A stretch of 64,000 bases of DNA, taken from positions 1 to 64,000 of the forward strand of contig JAFBJY010000326.1 of the NCBI GenBank assembly GCA_016801885.1, read 5' to 3'. Below, one piece after another: positions 10,740-22,523 of this stretch (positions within the stretch are counted from its first letter, which is position 1; the number at the start of each line of letters is the position of its first letter). This DNA is from Toxotes chatareus (lineage: Eukaryota > Chordata > Actinopteri > Toxotidae). The notes beneath the pieces were generated by a model, which was not told the origin of the DNA, did no database searches, and saw nothing but the letters and a program-made list of their open reading frames with translations. The translations under genes were made by a program, and so were the position numbers.

Positions 10740-11234
10740 AATGACAGAGAAAGTCAGAGCCGTTCTCCAGCCGCTGTCCGGCCGAGCTCAGACCGCATTT
10801 AGCGGCTCAGACTGCGGGAGAGCAGCGGCTCAGGTCCGCCTCCTCCACAGGCTGATTCAGGCAGGAAAAGCTGCCTTCAGTCAGCAGTAAGTGGAGCCAC
10901 AGACTAACAAAGGCTCCGTGTTCAGCTACTGACCATCAGCTCACTCTGCTTCTACTCTGACTGCACCGCTTCTACTGCAGATATCCACACAACATGGCGG
11001 ATAATAATGGTCCTCTTCCTGCCTCATGCCGACTTTACAATGACAACTCAGAGTCTTTAACTAAACACCACAATGCGGTATAAAACACACACACAATAAA
11101 ACACTAAAAACTCGACCATCAGATAATTCAGGTAACTACAGGAAGTGTTGACGAGTAAAACATTAAAAGTGACATTTACCTTCAGACAGAGAAAATCATC
11201 TGCGCCACTAACGTCAGTGAAAGTGAAAGTAAAC
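10740..11234 (-). promoter_or_regulatory. CpG-rich promoter-like block upstream of the left NLR gene
   Basis: A locally GC- and CpG-rich block (10,740-10,990) and the adjoining sequence to 11,234 are conserved in the right arm (30,420-30,965). They lie about 2 kb upstream of the left NLR start codon on the same strand. They include an ISRE-like GAAAGTGAAA at 11,219-11,228. Promoter function is inferred from composition, conservation and position; I cannot place a transcription start. Confidence 0.4.
11219..11228 (-). promoter_or_regulatory. interferon-stimulated response element-like motif
   Basis: GAAAGTGAAA fits the IRF/ISRE core GAAANNGAAA, embedded in GTGAAAGTGAAAGTAAAC. The right arm has the corresponding site at 30,430-30,439 with one changed base in the core. 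Many fish immune receptors are interferon-inducible, which makes the match plausible, but short motifs occur by chance. Confidence 0.4.
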
Positions 11235-11253
11235 GTGCAGCAACCGTGGGATA

Positions 11254-11677
11254 CAGTGATGGGAATTCCGCAGGGGCGTAACAAGCTTTTCAAAAGTGTG
11301 GGGGATGTGTCCAGCTGTGGCACTACTGGGACCCTTTTAAGAGAACTGGAGCTGCAGCTGAGCCGACTCTTTCCCCTCCAAGTGGCTCGTCAGATTTTTT
11401 TTTTTTTTTTTTTTTGTGCTTAAATGAATTTATTACTAAAATAGTGTTAAATTATGTGTAAAATGGATAATGTACAAAACACACATTATGTCAAAAGTTT
11501 ATAATTTATATGGCTTATTATACTCAACATGGAACAGAGCGCTACAAAAAATACATTTTAAGTCCAAAAACAAATCCCCATCTCATGGTAGCTCCAGCTC
11601 CCAGGCAGGAGTCGGCTCAGCTCGTTCACTTCAAAGATTCTGCTCTAAGAGCCGTTTCATTCGACCAACACATCACT
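11254..11677. mobile_element. non-autonomous MITE (CAGTGATGGGAATTC type)
   Basis: It begins CAGTGATGGGAATTC and ends near ACACATCACTA, with an internal poly-T and 'gtgcttaaatgaatttatta'. Related copies are at 27,531-27,914 (whole) and about 30,295-30,404 (partial, at the mirrored site in the right arm). No transposase is present. The terminal sequence is like fish hAT MITEs; I cannot see a clear target duplication. Confidence 0.65.
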
Positions 11678-12159
11678 ACTTCCTAACACTCACCTTCTTG
11701 AGAGTGCTGTCTCATGTCTCTTGTCTGCTGATGTCAAAGTAGATGAGGACTGCATCAGTGTCAGTGTAGGACAGAGGACACACGCTGTCATAGTTCCTTC
11801 AATTAACCCTTGTGTGGTGTTTATATTTTTGTTAGTCAGCGTGTGTTCCACCAGAGAATCCAAACACTACATTACTTTACCACCAACCTTAGAAGATTCA
11901 CTGGATTGTTTCATACAGTGTATTTGTAATTTAGCCAATAAAATGACAGCATTAAAGTTACACTTAGTGCTGCTGATGGCTGAAAGCTGGAGATTAAATT
12001 TATTTTGATGAGGCCATACTGGACAGTGTCCAGCAGGAGGTCAGTGCTCTAAATGTATAGACAAGTATTGGCTTTCACCTGCCCCCTGTCTTTGTGTTGG
12101 TCAGAAGCATTTCATCCTGGCTCAGTGGTCACCACACACTGTCCCAACTCTTTTAGTAT

Positions 12160-12790
12160 TTAATTTAAAAGTAATGGTAGGTTTTTTTTTTCCAACTCCT
12201 TCTTTCAAAGTTTTATTTTCTTCTACACTTTCCTAAAAAAAAAGAAAAGAAAAAATTGCATCTTAGTAAACAGATGTAGAAAGTTTCAACTCTTTTAGTA
12301 TTTAGACAAGTTTTTACTCTTTTTAGTATTTAGACAAGTTTTTACTCTTTTTAGTATATTGATACATTTCTGCTCTCTTTAGTGTGTAAGATAAGTTTAA
12401 CTGTTTGTAGTATTTAGATAAGTTTGAACTCTCAATAGTATTTAATAGCACTTTCTTTAAAACCTTTTAAAAGAGAAAAAAGTATTGGTCTTTTTTCCAA
12501 CTCCTTCCTTCAAACTTTCATTTTCTTCTACACTTTCCTAAAAAAAAGTATATATGTTTATTGCATGTTAGTACATAGATGTAGTAGTAAGTTTTAACTT
12601 TTTACTCTTTTTACTATTTAGATAAGTTTCTAGTCTGTTTTGTGTGTAAGATACATTTTAACTCTTAATTGTATTTAATAACGCTTAATAAAAAAAAGTC
12701 ATGGGAAGTATTCACCCTGACACTTTTTCCAACTCCTTCCTTCAAACTTGTTCTTTTCTTCTACAGTAAAAAAAAAAAAAAAAAAACAAA
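12160..12790. repeat. AT-rich tandem repeat region
   Basis: Units of about 30 bp containing 'ttttagtatttagacaag' recur around 12,290-12,440. A longer phrase with 'ccaactccttc' followed by 'cttctacactttcctaaa' recurs near 12,193, 12,498 and 12,727. No ORF is credible here. Confidence 0.75.
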
Positions 12791-13288
12791 TAAGCCTTGC
12801 TATGTATATAGGTTTAGTGCATCTCAGTACATAAGTCCCAAAGTATTTAGCAAAGTATTTCAACCATTTAAAACATTTCTAAATGTAATAATTCTGTCGA
12901 TTGAGACCAAAGGCATAACTTCCATGACAGAGGTAAAAGGCTTTAGGAGGGTCTACAGACAATATTCCATCCCAACATGTTCCTCCCACAGTTCATATGT
13001 CACTATAATGACAGAAAGTACACAACACAAAATACCAATCAAAAGTACAATGCTATTTTTTTGGATGATTTTTTAGTTTTTTCTGACCTAATTTTTAGTT
13101 TATCTAAAGAATTTTTGTTTGAAAAATTTCCCATTTTCCTTTAATGTTTAAAACTACATTTAAATACATGCATTAGACATGCATTGTGTAATGTGAGAGC
13201 ATGTCACACTGACTCCAGCCACTAGAGGTCAGGAGTGCACCGTTTTAAAGTGCTCTGATTATGTCAGTTTCTGAGTCTCACAGTCTGC

Positions 13289-14713
13289 ATTAATGTGAGT
13301 GATTTACAACCCAAACTTTCACATCTCCTGAGCTCTGGAGCCTGAAACCAGTGGAACACACATTCATTTAGCTGTCAGATGAATAATCAATGCAACGTAT
13401 ATGAATATTACAATGAACATTTCAATATGAAGAGTAGGAAGAAGAAGTTTGGATGGAACATTGTCAGAGGGTTTGGGTTAGGGTGGTGTAGACCCTCCTA
13501 TAGACCTGTTATATTATAAAGTGTTCAGAGGTGAACATGTTAGAATACAACTCAATTCATTCATTCATCAGTAGGAGTAGTAGTAGCTTTATTTGCAGCA
13601 GCTTTAATAATACTTTGGTAGTTGTGTCAGAAACAGCAGTGCTAAATATTAAACAGGATCTACAAAACATTAATAATCTAAATAAATCATCTACTGTATT
13701 AAATACCTTAAAAACCTGCAACAGTTATAAAGAGTTTGGATTTTTAACAGTAGCAGCTGCTGTGTCAGATGTGATCAAATTATTAACACCTCATAGATGG
13801 AGAAGTAGTTGAACTTTATGTGTTTAGTTAATTTCATTTGACTAAATCCTTTTATCAGCCAAAATAATGAAGTTTTTTTTTTCTAAAATGTAAAATGTAT
13901 TAACAGTCTTACAGAGGTGGAGTTTTCTGGCTTCTTTTTCCACACTGAGTCCATATTTTTATCTCTTTTTGTGGTGAACTTGTCATAATGACTGTGTAGA
14001 AGAAGCAAAGAGCTGTAAGAGGCTCTGTAGACATTGTTCCATTGAAATCCTTTTTCTGCTGTAGTGAACACATCACTGACTTCAGAAGATGTGAAAAGTA
14101 TTATCTAAATAAAGAGCTTCAGCAGAGTCTAGTGGAAATATTCACTTCTATTTTTTCATCCATCACTGTGCTCACTTTTTCTCTGAAGTTTCCACAGACA
14201 GTTGAACCTGTTCAGCTCGTTGAGTCTTATCTTCACCTAAACAGGGAGACTCAACTATTCTGAGCATCTGAACCTCGTGAGACGGTCGGTCAGATTATCT
14301 ATCACACACTCAGAGGAAAGATCCAGTGAAGCTGTTTAATTCTCTCTTGTCTCTCTTCTCAGATACACCATCACACACCAGCCTGATTCAGCATCACATG
14401 GATGTGGGGGATGCTCAGTATATTAACCACGTTCCTACTGGCTGCTGGTAGGAAAGAGTCAACAGATGGAAGAGTAGAGAGACTACATGTTAGAACATGG
14501 GATAGCTGAACCAGTGCTCTGCTGCGTCTGTCCATATCTGATGGTAGATAAGCCTGATGTGTCAGATAGATTTATAGATAGACAGACGTCAGCTGGCTGC
14601 AGTGTCATGTACTAATAACCTCTTCATTCGTTTTTGTTTCCAGGTACAGAAAGGTCCCATTTTCTTCTTCTGCATCTTGAACAGGTGAGGAATCCCCTGA
14701 AGATGAGTTCATG
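13289..14713. other. no recognisable gene
   Basis: A/T-rich sequence with short chance frames only. 14,340-14,580 reads like a LINE 3' region, but I could not assign it. Confidence 0.4.
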
Positions 14714-14821
14714 CAGCTCCCACGCTGTCTGTGAGAAGCAGTGTTGGAGCTGGCCTGAGGATGAATGAATGAATGAACTCGCTCAGCTCTCAGACTGCTT
14801 CTCACAGACAGAGTGGGAGCT
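14714..14821. repeat. inverted repeat (hairpin) with 28-bp arms
   Basis: The text at 14,715-14,742 is the reverse complement of 14,794-14,821 with one mismatch, separated by 51 nt. It lies across the start of a LINE fragment. Confidence 0.85.
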
Positions 14822-15060
14822 CCTCAAACACCAGGACCTGGCTGAACACACAGAAGCTGTACTGAACTACATCAGGTCCTGTGTGGAACATGTGACAACA
14901 AAAAGACTCATCCAGGACTTCTCCAATCAGAAAGCCTGGATGAACAGCCACATCCGGTCACTCCTCAGAGTCCCCGACTCCACCTTCAGGTCAGGTGATA
15001 GGGCATGGTACAGCGTTGCTAGAGCTGACCTGAAGAAGGGGATTGATGCCCCACACCTTA
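14769..15060 (+). mobile_element. LINE fragment (linker upstream of RT)
   Basis: The frame encodes LIQDFSNQKAWMNSHIRSLL and FRSGDRAWYSVARADLKKGI, the conserved stretch upstream of the reverse transcriptase in fish CR1/Rex-like LINEs. It ends abruptly, so it is a dead fragment. Confidence 0.75.
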
Positions 15061-15555
15061 CTCTTTTACTCTTCATTCTCTAAGTCTTTTTCTTCCAAGT
15101 ATTCAAGTCTTCTGCTGAGAAGAAATTCACAAAGTCAATCAAATACAGGAGATCAGAGAAGTTGAATCCAGAAAGCTTTATTCCTCAAAAACAGAGTTCA
15201 GAAGAGTGAGTTTCTCCTGCAGAAAAAAACTGATGTTTACCATCTGTGCATCACTTATTATATTGTAAATTGTAGGTTTGTTTCAGACCAAGGGTCATGT
15301 CTGACCTTGCCCCTTTTTCCATTTCATTCAGAGTGTAATAGTATCTGTGACTTTACTGTAAACATTACATACAAACATTACGGCACATAACTTCATGCAC
15401 CACTCAAGAAAGCCTTTGTTGCTTTGAATAACATAGAAGTTCCTGAAAGAAAAAAAAAAGAACAAATACTGTTTGTTGCTTATTTGCAAAAGAGGGATTT
15501 TTTTATGTACGTATTTTTTTATAAAAGGATACAGGATTAAGTTGAAGCCTCTTAC
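15061..15555. other. no recognisable gene
   Basis: A/T-rich, with short poly-A runs. It might contain the 3' exons of the SAMD3-like remnant on the minus strand, but I see none. Confidence 0.4.
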
Positions 15556-16140
15556 CCTTCTTTTCCATGCATGTGAGCAACAATAATATTAACCAGTAAC
15601 TGGGTGGTGAAATATTTCAAACTTCCAGTCTCTTCATACTCTTTAATCACAGTCATCTCTGCTGGTTTTGAAGTAAGAATTTGCTCCACATTCTAAAAAA
15701 GAAAACATTATAAACATCTTTACAACTACACTTAGATCTATGTTGTAAGCAAATACATTCATCTAATACCTGTACATATTATTTTTTTTTAGGAATTATG
15801 TCTAATAAATAATGATTAAAATCTAGTTGTATACAAGTTGCAAGGACACTGTCCATCAAAGGCTGGCATCCAGAATCACTTGTGTCTCTGCTTAAAGTGC
15901 TTGAGACTGACATTGTATCTGTCAGACTTGGAGAGGAGGAGCCTTCACACCTTTGCTGCAGGACACTTAGATCTGAAGATCACACACACACAAGTATAAG
16001 GCAAATAAAATCTAAAGTCCAGCACATTAAAACTATATCACATACCTGGCTGGATATTACCTGTCTCAAGACAAAACGTTACCATTACCTATAACTCTGC
16101 TTACCACAAGTAGTGAGGGTCACATATTCTGTCAGGTCTG
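15556..16140 (-). pseudogene. SAMD3-like gene remnant, copy A
   Basis: Fish carry many genes related to 'sterile alpha motif domain-containing protein 3-like', of unknown role. Here a clean exon at 15,692-15,556 (acceptor TTTTTTAG, donor GTAAGAGG) encodes a short helical segment with EMTVIKEYEETG and QLLVNIIVAHMHGKEG, typical of the family's middle part. An upstream open stretch at about 15,975-15,840 is serine-rich (SSSPSLTDTMSVSSTLSRD). A small possible exon lies at about 16,139-16,105. The 5' UTR-like part falls in the duplicated block 16,158-17,747, whose second copy sits next to another SAMD3-like gene. I find no complete ORF, so this is a remnant or an unrecognised spread-out gene. Confidence 0.45.
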
Positions 16141-16157
16141 AACGATCTGCCAGGTTC

Positions 16158-17747
16158 AAAATACACGTTTCTCACCGCTGTTCAAAACAGCAAGGCTACA
16201 GTTTATAAGCTCAACTGTTAGCATGCTAGCCAAAACTGACTTTTCAGCTGCGTCTGCGCCGTTGAGCCGGAAATTATTCTCTTAAAACACCGACATGCGG
16301 TTGCATTGTTGGATGTTATTTCCAAAACAGTATTAATTACCTTCAAGATGCGCGTCGTCATTAATTTGTGAAGCTTATCAAACAGTTTGTCATTACCGTC
16401 ATACAGACACATCACACGCCACAGACAGTATGGCCGACATTAACGTTTGAGTGAAAGCTAACAGCTCCACAATGGCAGCTAAGGACAGTTAGCTAACTAA
16501 TGCTGCGGGAGCTACTTGCTCTAAATAATGGAGTAAAAGCAATGGGGTTACGTTCAACATCAAGTTCGCTGTCATTAGCGGTACTATGTAAGTAGATAAA
16601 GTGAGAACAATGACAAAATATCACGCATTTAAAGTACTTTCTGATAAAAATCATGCTCTTACCAGCCTTGTGACGACGTTCCTTGTGCTGCTCATGCCGC
16701 GATAAAATGCGTCGTGAACTCCAGGGACAGAGTTAAAACCAGATCCTGAACACCAGGGAATAAACTCCAAAATTCAACTCGGCCTGGGTGTACACCTTAA
16801 CACAAACTGTAGTCAGAGTTATAAAATAAACTCCAGAAATGTAACTCTTTCACACTTTTTTGCCTGACTCCAGATTTTAGTACTTTGTGAATTTGCTGTG
16901 TGTTAGTACATGTAGTTGAGTACAGTTCAGCTGCTGCTGTCCTTGGTGCTGAATTCACCAACCCAGCTGAATGGTCCTGAGTGATTATTGTTGTAATTCA
17001 TTTGGTATTTTTGAGAAGATTGAATATCATTAGTATGGGTTATGTTTTGGTTAGTGTTAGGCTTTCAGTTATGATGTGCCCTCATAACTATATTAAGACA
17101 ACAATGTGTGTGTGTGTGTGTGTGTGTGTTTGTCCTTTGATGCCTTTGATGTATCAACATTCTACAGTCTGATGTCACAGGCTGCAGTAAGTGGACACAC
17201 AGCCAGAGACAAGTTCAGAAGTCAAACAGGAGCAGAGACAGTTGGACTGGACAGGACTTGCTCATGATTTAGGAAGAAAGAAGCACTCAGATATTTCTGC
17301 ACAATTATTGACAAGGAAGGGAGGAGCTACTGCTGTTACAAGGACAAGAGGAAACTACAGGAAAGTCCAGATCACCTCCAAGGTTTTCAGTAAGTCAAAC
17401 CTTTTTTAGTTGATGTCAGTGTTTCAGTTCAGTGGGATGTGTTTGTTAAATTGACATGATGTCTAATCACACAAGAACTTCAGCCCAAAGGTTTCAGTAC
17501 ATGTTCAGTTTATTTATGCTGATTGTATCTGTGAGATTTTCATATTGTCAACGTAGGTTTCATTTTTGGTTCAAAGCATTATGGTTTGTGTTAAAGGAAA
17601 GGTGCCTATTTTTTCAAGTTTGTCTTTTAAACTTCAAATTTTTAAAACATTCACATGCTTTTATGTAAATGTAAATCATTTGTGGTTGTTGCTTTGGATC
17701 CTCCTAAATGATGGAGCATAAAATCCACAGTCCATGTCCTGTGTAAA
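16158..17747 (+). repeat. 1.6 kb segmental duplication, copy A
   Basis: Direct-orientation copy of 54,820-56,447. The edges are sharp ('aaaatacacgtttctcacc' at the left, 'gtccatgtcctgtgtaaa' at the right). The copies differ by scattered substitutions and by the length of a (TG)n run at 17,104-17,129. The block includes the CpG-containing region upstream of the SAMD3-like gene and a short conserved plus-strand frame at 17,191-17,409. Confidence 0.92.
17191..17409 (+). other. short frame conserved in both copies of the duplication (unknown)
   Basis: A 72-codon frame without a firm start codon (it would begin with GTG) is kept in both duplicate copies (second at 55,884-56,102) with one amino-acid change. 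A splice-donor-like TTTTCAGTAAGTC lies just before its stop, so this may be an exon of an unrecognised plus-strand transcript. Conservation may simply reflect recent duplication. I recognise no domain. Confidence 0.25.
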
Positions 17748-18247
17748 TCAGAATCAGAATCAGAATAACTTTATTAATCCCCGTAGGGAAATTCTTTCTG
17801 TTACTTTAACTCCCAGTTTAAAAGAAAAGAAGAGGAAAATTGCACAGTGTGTGGTGATTGAAAAAATTTCTAGAATAAATAAGTTAATTAAAAACAAAAT
17901 AACAGTATAGTACAATGAAAATCAAGTAAAAATACTGCAGTAACTCCAATGTCAAATGTCAAACAGAACAATATATACAACTAATATACAAATAGAAAGA
18001 TAGGGCATCTCAATATGTGCATGAGGTTTGTGGTTGATAGTTTAAAAGATAACGTATACACAGTATACATGAGTCCGTGATTCTTACAGTCCAGAGTTAT
18101 ATAGTTTGATTGCAACAGGCAGGAATGATTTCCTGTGTCGCTCTGTTGTGCAGCGTGGAACAATGAGTCTGTTGCTGAACCAGCTTCTGTGATGGATCAG
18201 CACATGGTGGAGAGGGTGTGAAGGATGAGTGTGAAGGATGACGTGGT
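17748..18247 (-). mobile_element. LINE 3' end, minus strand
   Basis: The minus strand ends '...ccccgtagggattaataaag'-like text followed by a (GATTCT)n tail, the 3' signature of a fish non-LTR element. No RT ORF is retained. Confidence 0.6.
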
Positions 18248-18471
18248 GGTAACGTACTGTGTCACTTCCTGTTTGCTGTTTGCTGCTTCTGCACTGTGGT
18301 GTTACGAGTGTTAGCCTAGCTTACTAATCAACTCTTACTTTGTCGTGTTCTGTGGTCAATCTCTGAATTCCTGTACACGTATATTGCTTCAGTTAAACAT
18401 CTGTGGTGCACGTGACCCTCGGGATTTAACACAACACTCTAATCACTCTCACTCTAGCTTAGCTGTTAGCA

Positions 18472-19383
18472 ATGGCTTCTCTTTCTCCTGCTGTCTCTCC
18501 TCTCTCTTGCACGGTGTGTGAAATGTTCAGTTACTCCTCTGCCTCCTTTAGCGATAATGGTATGTGTAATAAATGTAGCATTTTTGTAGCATTGGAGGCG
18601 AGACTTAGGGAAGTAGAGGCTCGGCTCCGCACCATAGATAATCGCCCCGCAGCAGCGCTAGCTAGTCAGTCCCCTGTAGCTGATGCGGACCAGCCTAAAT
18701 TAGCTACAGCTAGCCGTCCCCACGTTAGCTCCTGTCAGCCGCTCCCGGCAGCTCCCAAGCAGCCGGGAAGCCAGGGCGGCTGGGTGGCAGTCCGAAGGAA
18801 ACATAGCATGAAACAAAGGCCCGTGGTTAACCATCAACCGCTTCATGTTTCAAACAGATTTTCCCCAATCAGCGACACACCGCTGAGGAAAAAACTCTGG
18901 TTATTGGCAGCTCCATTTTGCGAAATGTGAAGTTAGAGACTCCAGCGACCATAGTTAAATGCATTCCTGGGGCCAGAGCGGGCGACGTTGAATCGTATTT
19001 AAAACTGCTGGCTAAGGATAAACGTAGATTTGGTAAGATCGTTATTCACGTCGGCGGTAATGACACCCGATTACGCCAATCGGAGGTCACTAAAATTAAT
19101 GTGGAGTCGGTGTGTAACTTTGCCAAAACAATGTCGGACTCCGTAGTGTTCTCTGGACCCTTGCCCGATTTGACCAGTGATGACATGTTTAGCCAGATAT
19201 GTCTTCATTCCGTCGCTGGCTCTCTAGGTGGTGTCCAGCAAACGACGTGGCCTTCATTGATAACTGGAAAACTTTTTGGGGAAAACCTGGTCTGATTAGG
19301 AGAGACGGCATCCATCCCACTTTGGATGGTGCAGCTCTCATATCTAGAAATATGACAGATTTCATTAGAAAACCTAAGTCATG
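18472..19383 (+). pseudogene. L2 LINE ORF1 (zinc-finger-like/coiled coil plus SGNH esterase-like)
   Basis: ORF1 proteins of L2/CR1 elements bind the element RNA; many contain an SGNH/GDSL esterase-like domain of unclear purpose. The start MASLSPAVSPL is followed by a small cysteine cluster (CTVCEMF...MCNKCSIF), a helical stretch (LEARLREVEARLR), a proline/alanine-rich linker and the esterase-like fold (GSSILRNV near 18,906 and IVIHVGGNDTR near 19,040, then GIHPTLDGAALISRNM). Two 2-bp insertions break it: CT near 18,895 and AG near 19,193. The fragment at 205-1,192 lacks both, so they arose in this copy. The frame ends at about 19,383. Confidence 0.82.
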
Positions 19384-19525
19384 ACAACCCAGAGTTGAGA
19401 CCACGAGGCAGAGTTGCAGTCCTACACGCTTCTCTGCAGTTTCTCTAGAGCTGTCACCCACCCATGATTCTCATGATTCTTATTATTCCTACCATTCTAA
19501 CGATTCCCTTTATCCTATAGAGACT

Positions 19526-22523
19526 GTGTCTGCTCCCCGTCGACAAAAAGTGCATAAATTAAAAAATGCAAGAGGTGTTATTCATAAAAACCTCAAAAAA
19601 ATTTGTACTACAAAAGCATCTGAACCTAAAAACACCACAATCAGATGTGGGCTATTAAACATTAGATCTCTCTTGTCTAAGTCTCTGTTAGTGAATGATT
19701 TGATAATGGATCAGCAGATTGATTTATTCTGTCTTACTGAGACCTGGCTGCAGGAGGAAGAGTATGTCAGTCTAAATGAGTCAACCCCTGCTAGTCATAT
19801 TAATTATCACATTCCTCGAGGCACAGGCCGAGGAGGAGGAGTGGCAGCAATCTACCACTCAAGTTTATTAATTAATCCTAGACCTAAACCGAAATATAGT
19901 ACATTTGAAAGCCTTATCCTCAGCCTCTCACATCCAAATTGGAAGACAGAAAAACCAGTACTATTTGCTGTGGTGTATCGTCCACCTGCTGCTTACTCTG
20001 AGTTTTTGTCTGAATTCACTGAATTTTTATCTGATTTAGTGCTTAGTACGGATAGAGTAATTATAGTGGGCGACTTTAATATTCATGTCGATACCCACAA
20101 TGACAGCCTTAAGACTGCTTTCTATTCAGTATTAGACTCAATTGGCTTTTTGCAAAATGTTAACAAACCAACTCACTGTTTCAATCACACCCTTGATCTT
20201 GTACTAACCTATGGCATAGAAGCTGAATATTTGACAGTATTCCCTCAGAACCCTGTTTTATCTGATCATTCTTTAGTAACATTTGAATTTACAATAATGA
20301 ACTGCACAGCATCTGAGAAAAAAATTAACTACTGTAGATTTCTGTCTGATAATGCTATTATTAAATATAAGGAAGCTATTCCATCTTTATTATCTCCACT
20401 GCCATGTGTCAGTTTTACAGAGGGCAGTGGCCTAAACGTTACTCCAGCAGATATAGACTATCTAGTTGATAATACTGCTGCTTCATTGCGTTCAACCCTC
20501 GACCCTTTGAAAAAGAAGGTCAGTAATCAGAGGAAGCTAGCTCCATGGTACAATTCACAAATACGTACTTTAAAGCAGATATCACGAAAGCTGGAAAGGA
20601 AATGGTTATCCACTAACTTAGAGGAATTCCGCCTAGCCTGGAAAGATAGCTTTATAATGTATAAAAAGCCCTCCATAAGGCAAGAACTGCCTATTACTCA
20701 TCATTAATAGAGGAAAACAAGAACAACCCCAGGTTTCTTTTCAGCGCTGTAGCCAGGCTGACAAAGAGCCATAGCTCTGTTGTACCATCCATCCCTCTAG
20801 CTCTCACTAGTAATGACTTTATGAGCTTCTTTAGCAACAAAATAGTAGACATTAGAGACAGAATCCATCTCATCCTGCCTACAACTGTTAATGATGTAGG
20901 TATGTCCAGAACAGCATCTTTAGAAACATCTTCCAGTCCTGATTTGCCGTTAGACTGTTTCTCTCCCATAGATCTAGCTGAATTGACTTCAATAGTTTCT
21001 AAATCTAAATCATCAACATGTCTTTTGGATCCTATCCCGACCAGGCTTCTTAAAGAGGTGATGCCTTTGATTGGCACTCACATATTAGATCAGATAAATC
21101 TCTCGTTGGTTACAGGATATGTTCCACAGGCTTTTAAGGTTGCAGTTATCAAACCTTTACTTAAAAAGCCTTCTCTGGACTCTGACATTCTGGCAAACTA
21201 CAGACCTATATCCAATCTCCCCTTTACTTCTAAAATTCTTGAAAAGGCTGTTGCATCTCAGTTGTGTGATCATCTACATAGGAACGGTTTGTTTGAAGTT
21301 TTTCAGTCAGGATTTAGAGTTCATCATAGCACAGAGACAGCACTGGTGAAAGTTACCAACGACCTTCTTATAGCATCAGATAATGGACTCGTCTCTATAC
21401 TTGTCCTGCTAGATCTTAGTGCTGCATTTGACACCATTGATCATAATATCCTATTGGATAGATTGGAACATGTTATTGGGATTAAAGGAACAGCACTAGG
21501 CTGGTTTAAATCATATCTATCAGATAGATACCAGTTTGTTCATGTTAATGATGATCCTCCATATATACCAGAGTAAGTCATGGAGTTCCACAGGGTTCTG
21601 TGCTTGGACCGATACTGTTCACCTTATACATGCTTCCCCTAGGCAATATTATCAGGAAGCATGGAATAAATTTCCATTGTTATGCGGATGATACCCAGCT
21701 ATATTTATCTATGAAACCAGACGAAACAGATCAGTTAGCCATACTTCAGGCATGTCTTAAAGACATAAAGGCCTGGATGACCTGTAACTTTCTTCTTCTG
21801 AATTCAGACAAAACTGAGGTTATTTTGTTTGGTCCCAAACACCTCAGAAACAGTTTATCTAATCATATAGTTACTCTGGATGGCATTAATTTAGCCTCCA
21901 GTACGACTGTGAGGAACCTCGGAGTTATTTTTGATCAGGATCTATCCTTTAACTCACATATAAAACAAGTCTCCAGGACCGCCTTCTTTCACCTGCGCAA
22001 TATCAGTAAGATTAGGAACATTCTGTCGCAGAGTGATGCTGAAAAACTAGTCCATGCTTTTGTTACTTCTAGGCTGGACTACTGTAATTCCCTATTATCA
22101 GGATGTCCAGTTAACTCTCTAAAGAGCATCCAGCTGATCCAAAATGCTGCAGCAAGAGTACTGACTGGAATTAGCAAGAGAGATCATATTACTCCTGTAC
22201 TAACTTCTCTTCATTGGCTTCCTGTAAAATCCAGAATTGATTTTAAAATCCTTCTCCTTACATATAAGGCCCTCAATGGCCAGGCTCCTTCATATCTCAA
22301 AGAGCTGATAGTACCATATCATCCTAACAGACTGCTTCGTTCCCAGAATGCAGGTTTGCTTATGGTTCCCAAAATCTCTAAAAGTAGAATGGGAGGCCGA
22401 GCCTTTAGCTATCAGGCCCCTCTCCTATGGAACCAACTGCCAGTTTGGGTTCGGGAAGCAGACACCCTCTCTAATTTTAAAACGAAGCTTAAAACCTTCT
22501 TGTTTGATAAAGCTTATAATTAG
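19526..22523 (+). pseudogene. L2 LINE ORF2 (endonuclease and reverse transcriptase)
   Basis: This protein would nick target DNA and copy the element RNA by target-primed reverse transcription. The endonuclease (19,600-20,310) shows LLNIRSL, LTETWL, VGDFNIHVD and LSDHSLV. The RT (about 21,000-22,300) shows NYRPISNLPF, DLSAAFDTIDH, HGVPQGSVLGP and the catalytic CYADDTQLYL at about 21,680, followed by the usual C-terminal LWNQLPVWVREAD block. A single-base deletion near 20,666 and another near 21,556 split it into three frames (19,526-20,707; about 20,670-21,576; about 21,556-22,523). The start of the first frame may be upstream of its first ATG-like codon. Confidence 0.9.

Larger units (their letters stand above)
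9266..13288 (-). repeat. left arm of a large inverted duplication
   Basis: Blocks at 9,266-10,110, 10,110-11,254 and about 12,838-13,288 recur as reverse complements, in mirrored order, at 34,008-34,635, 30,404-32,315 and 23,398-23,880. Arm-specific insertions interrupt the match (a SINE here; two LINE pieces, an L2 piece and a SINE-like piece on the right). About 11.7-12.8 kb has no counterpart. Confidence 0.85.

Noticed and set aside
13468..13485. Interstitial telomere-like repeat (gggtttgggttaggg)
   Set aside because: Only about two imperfect units; too short to mean anything.
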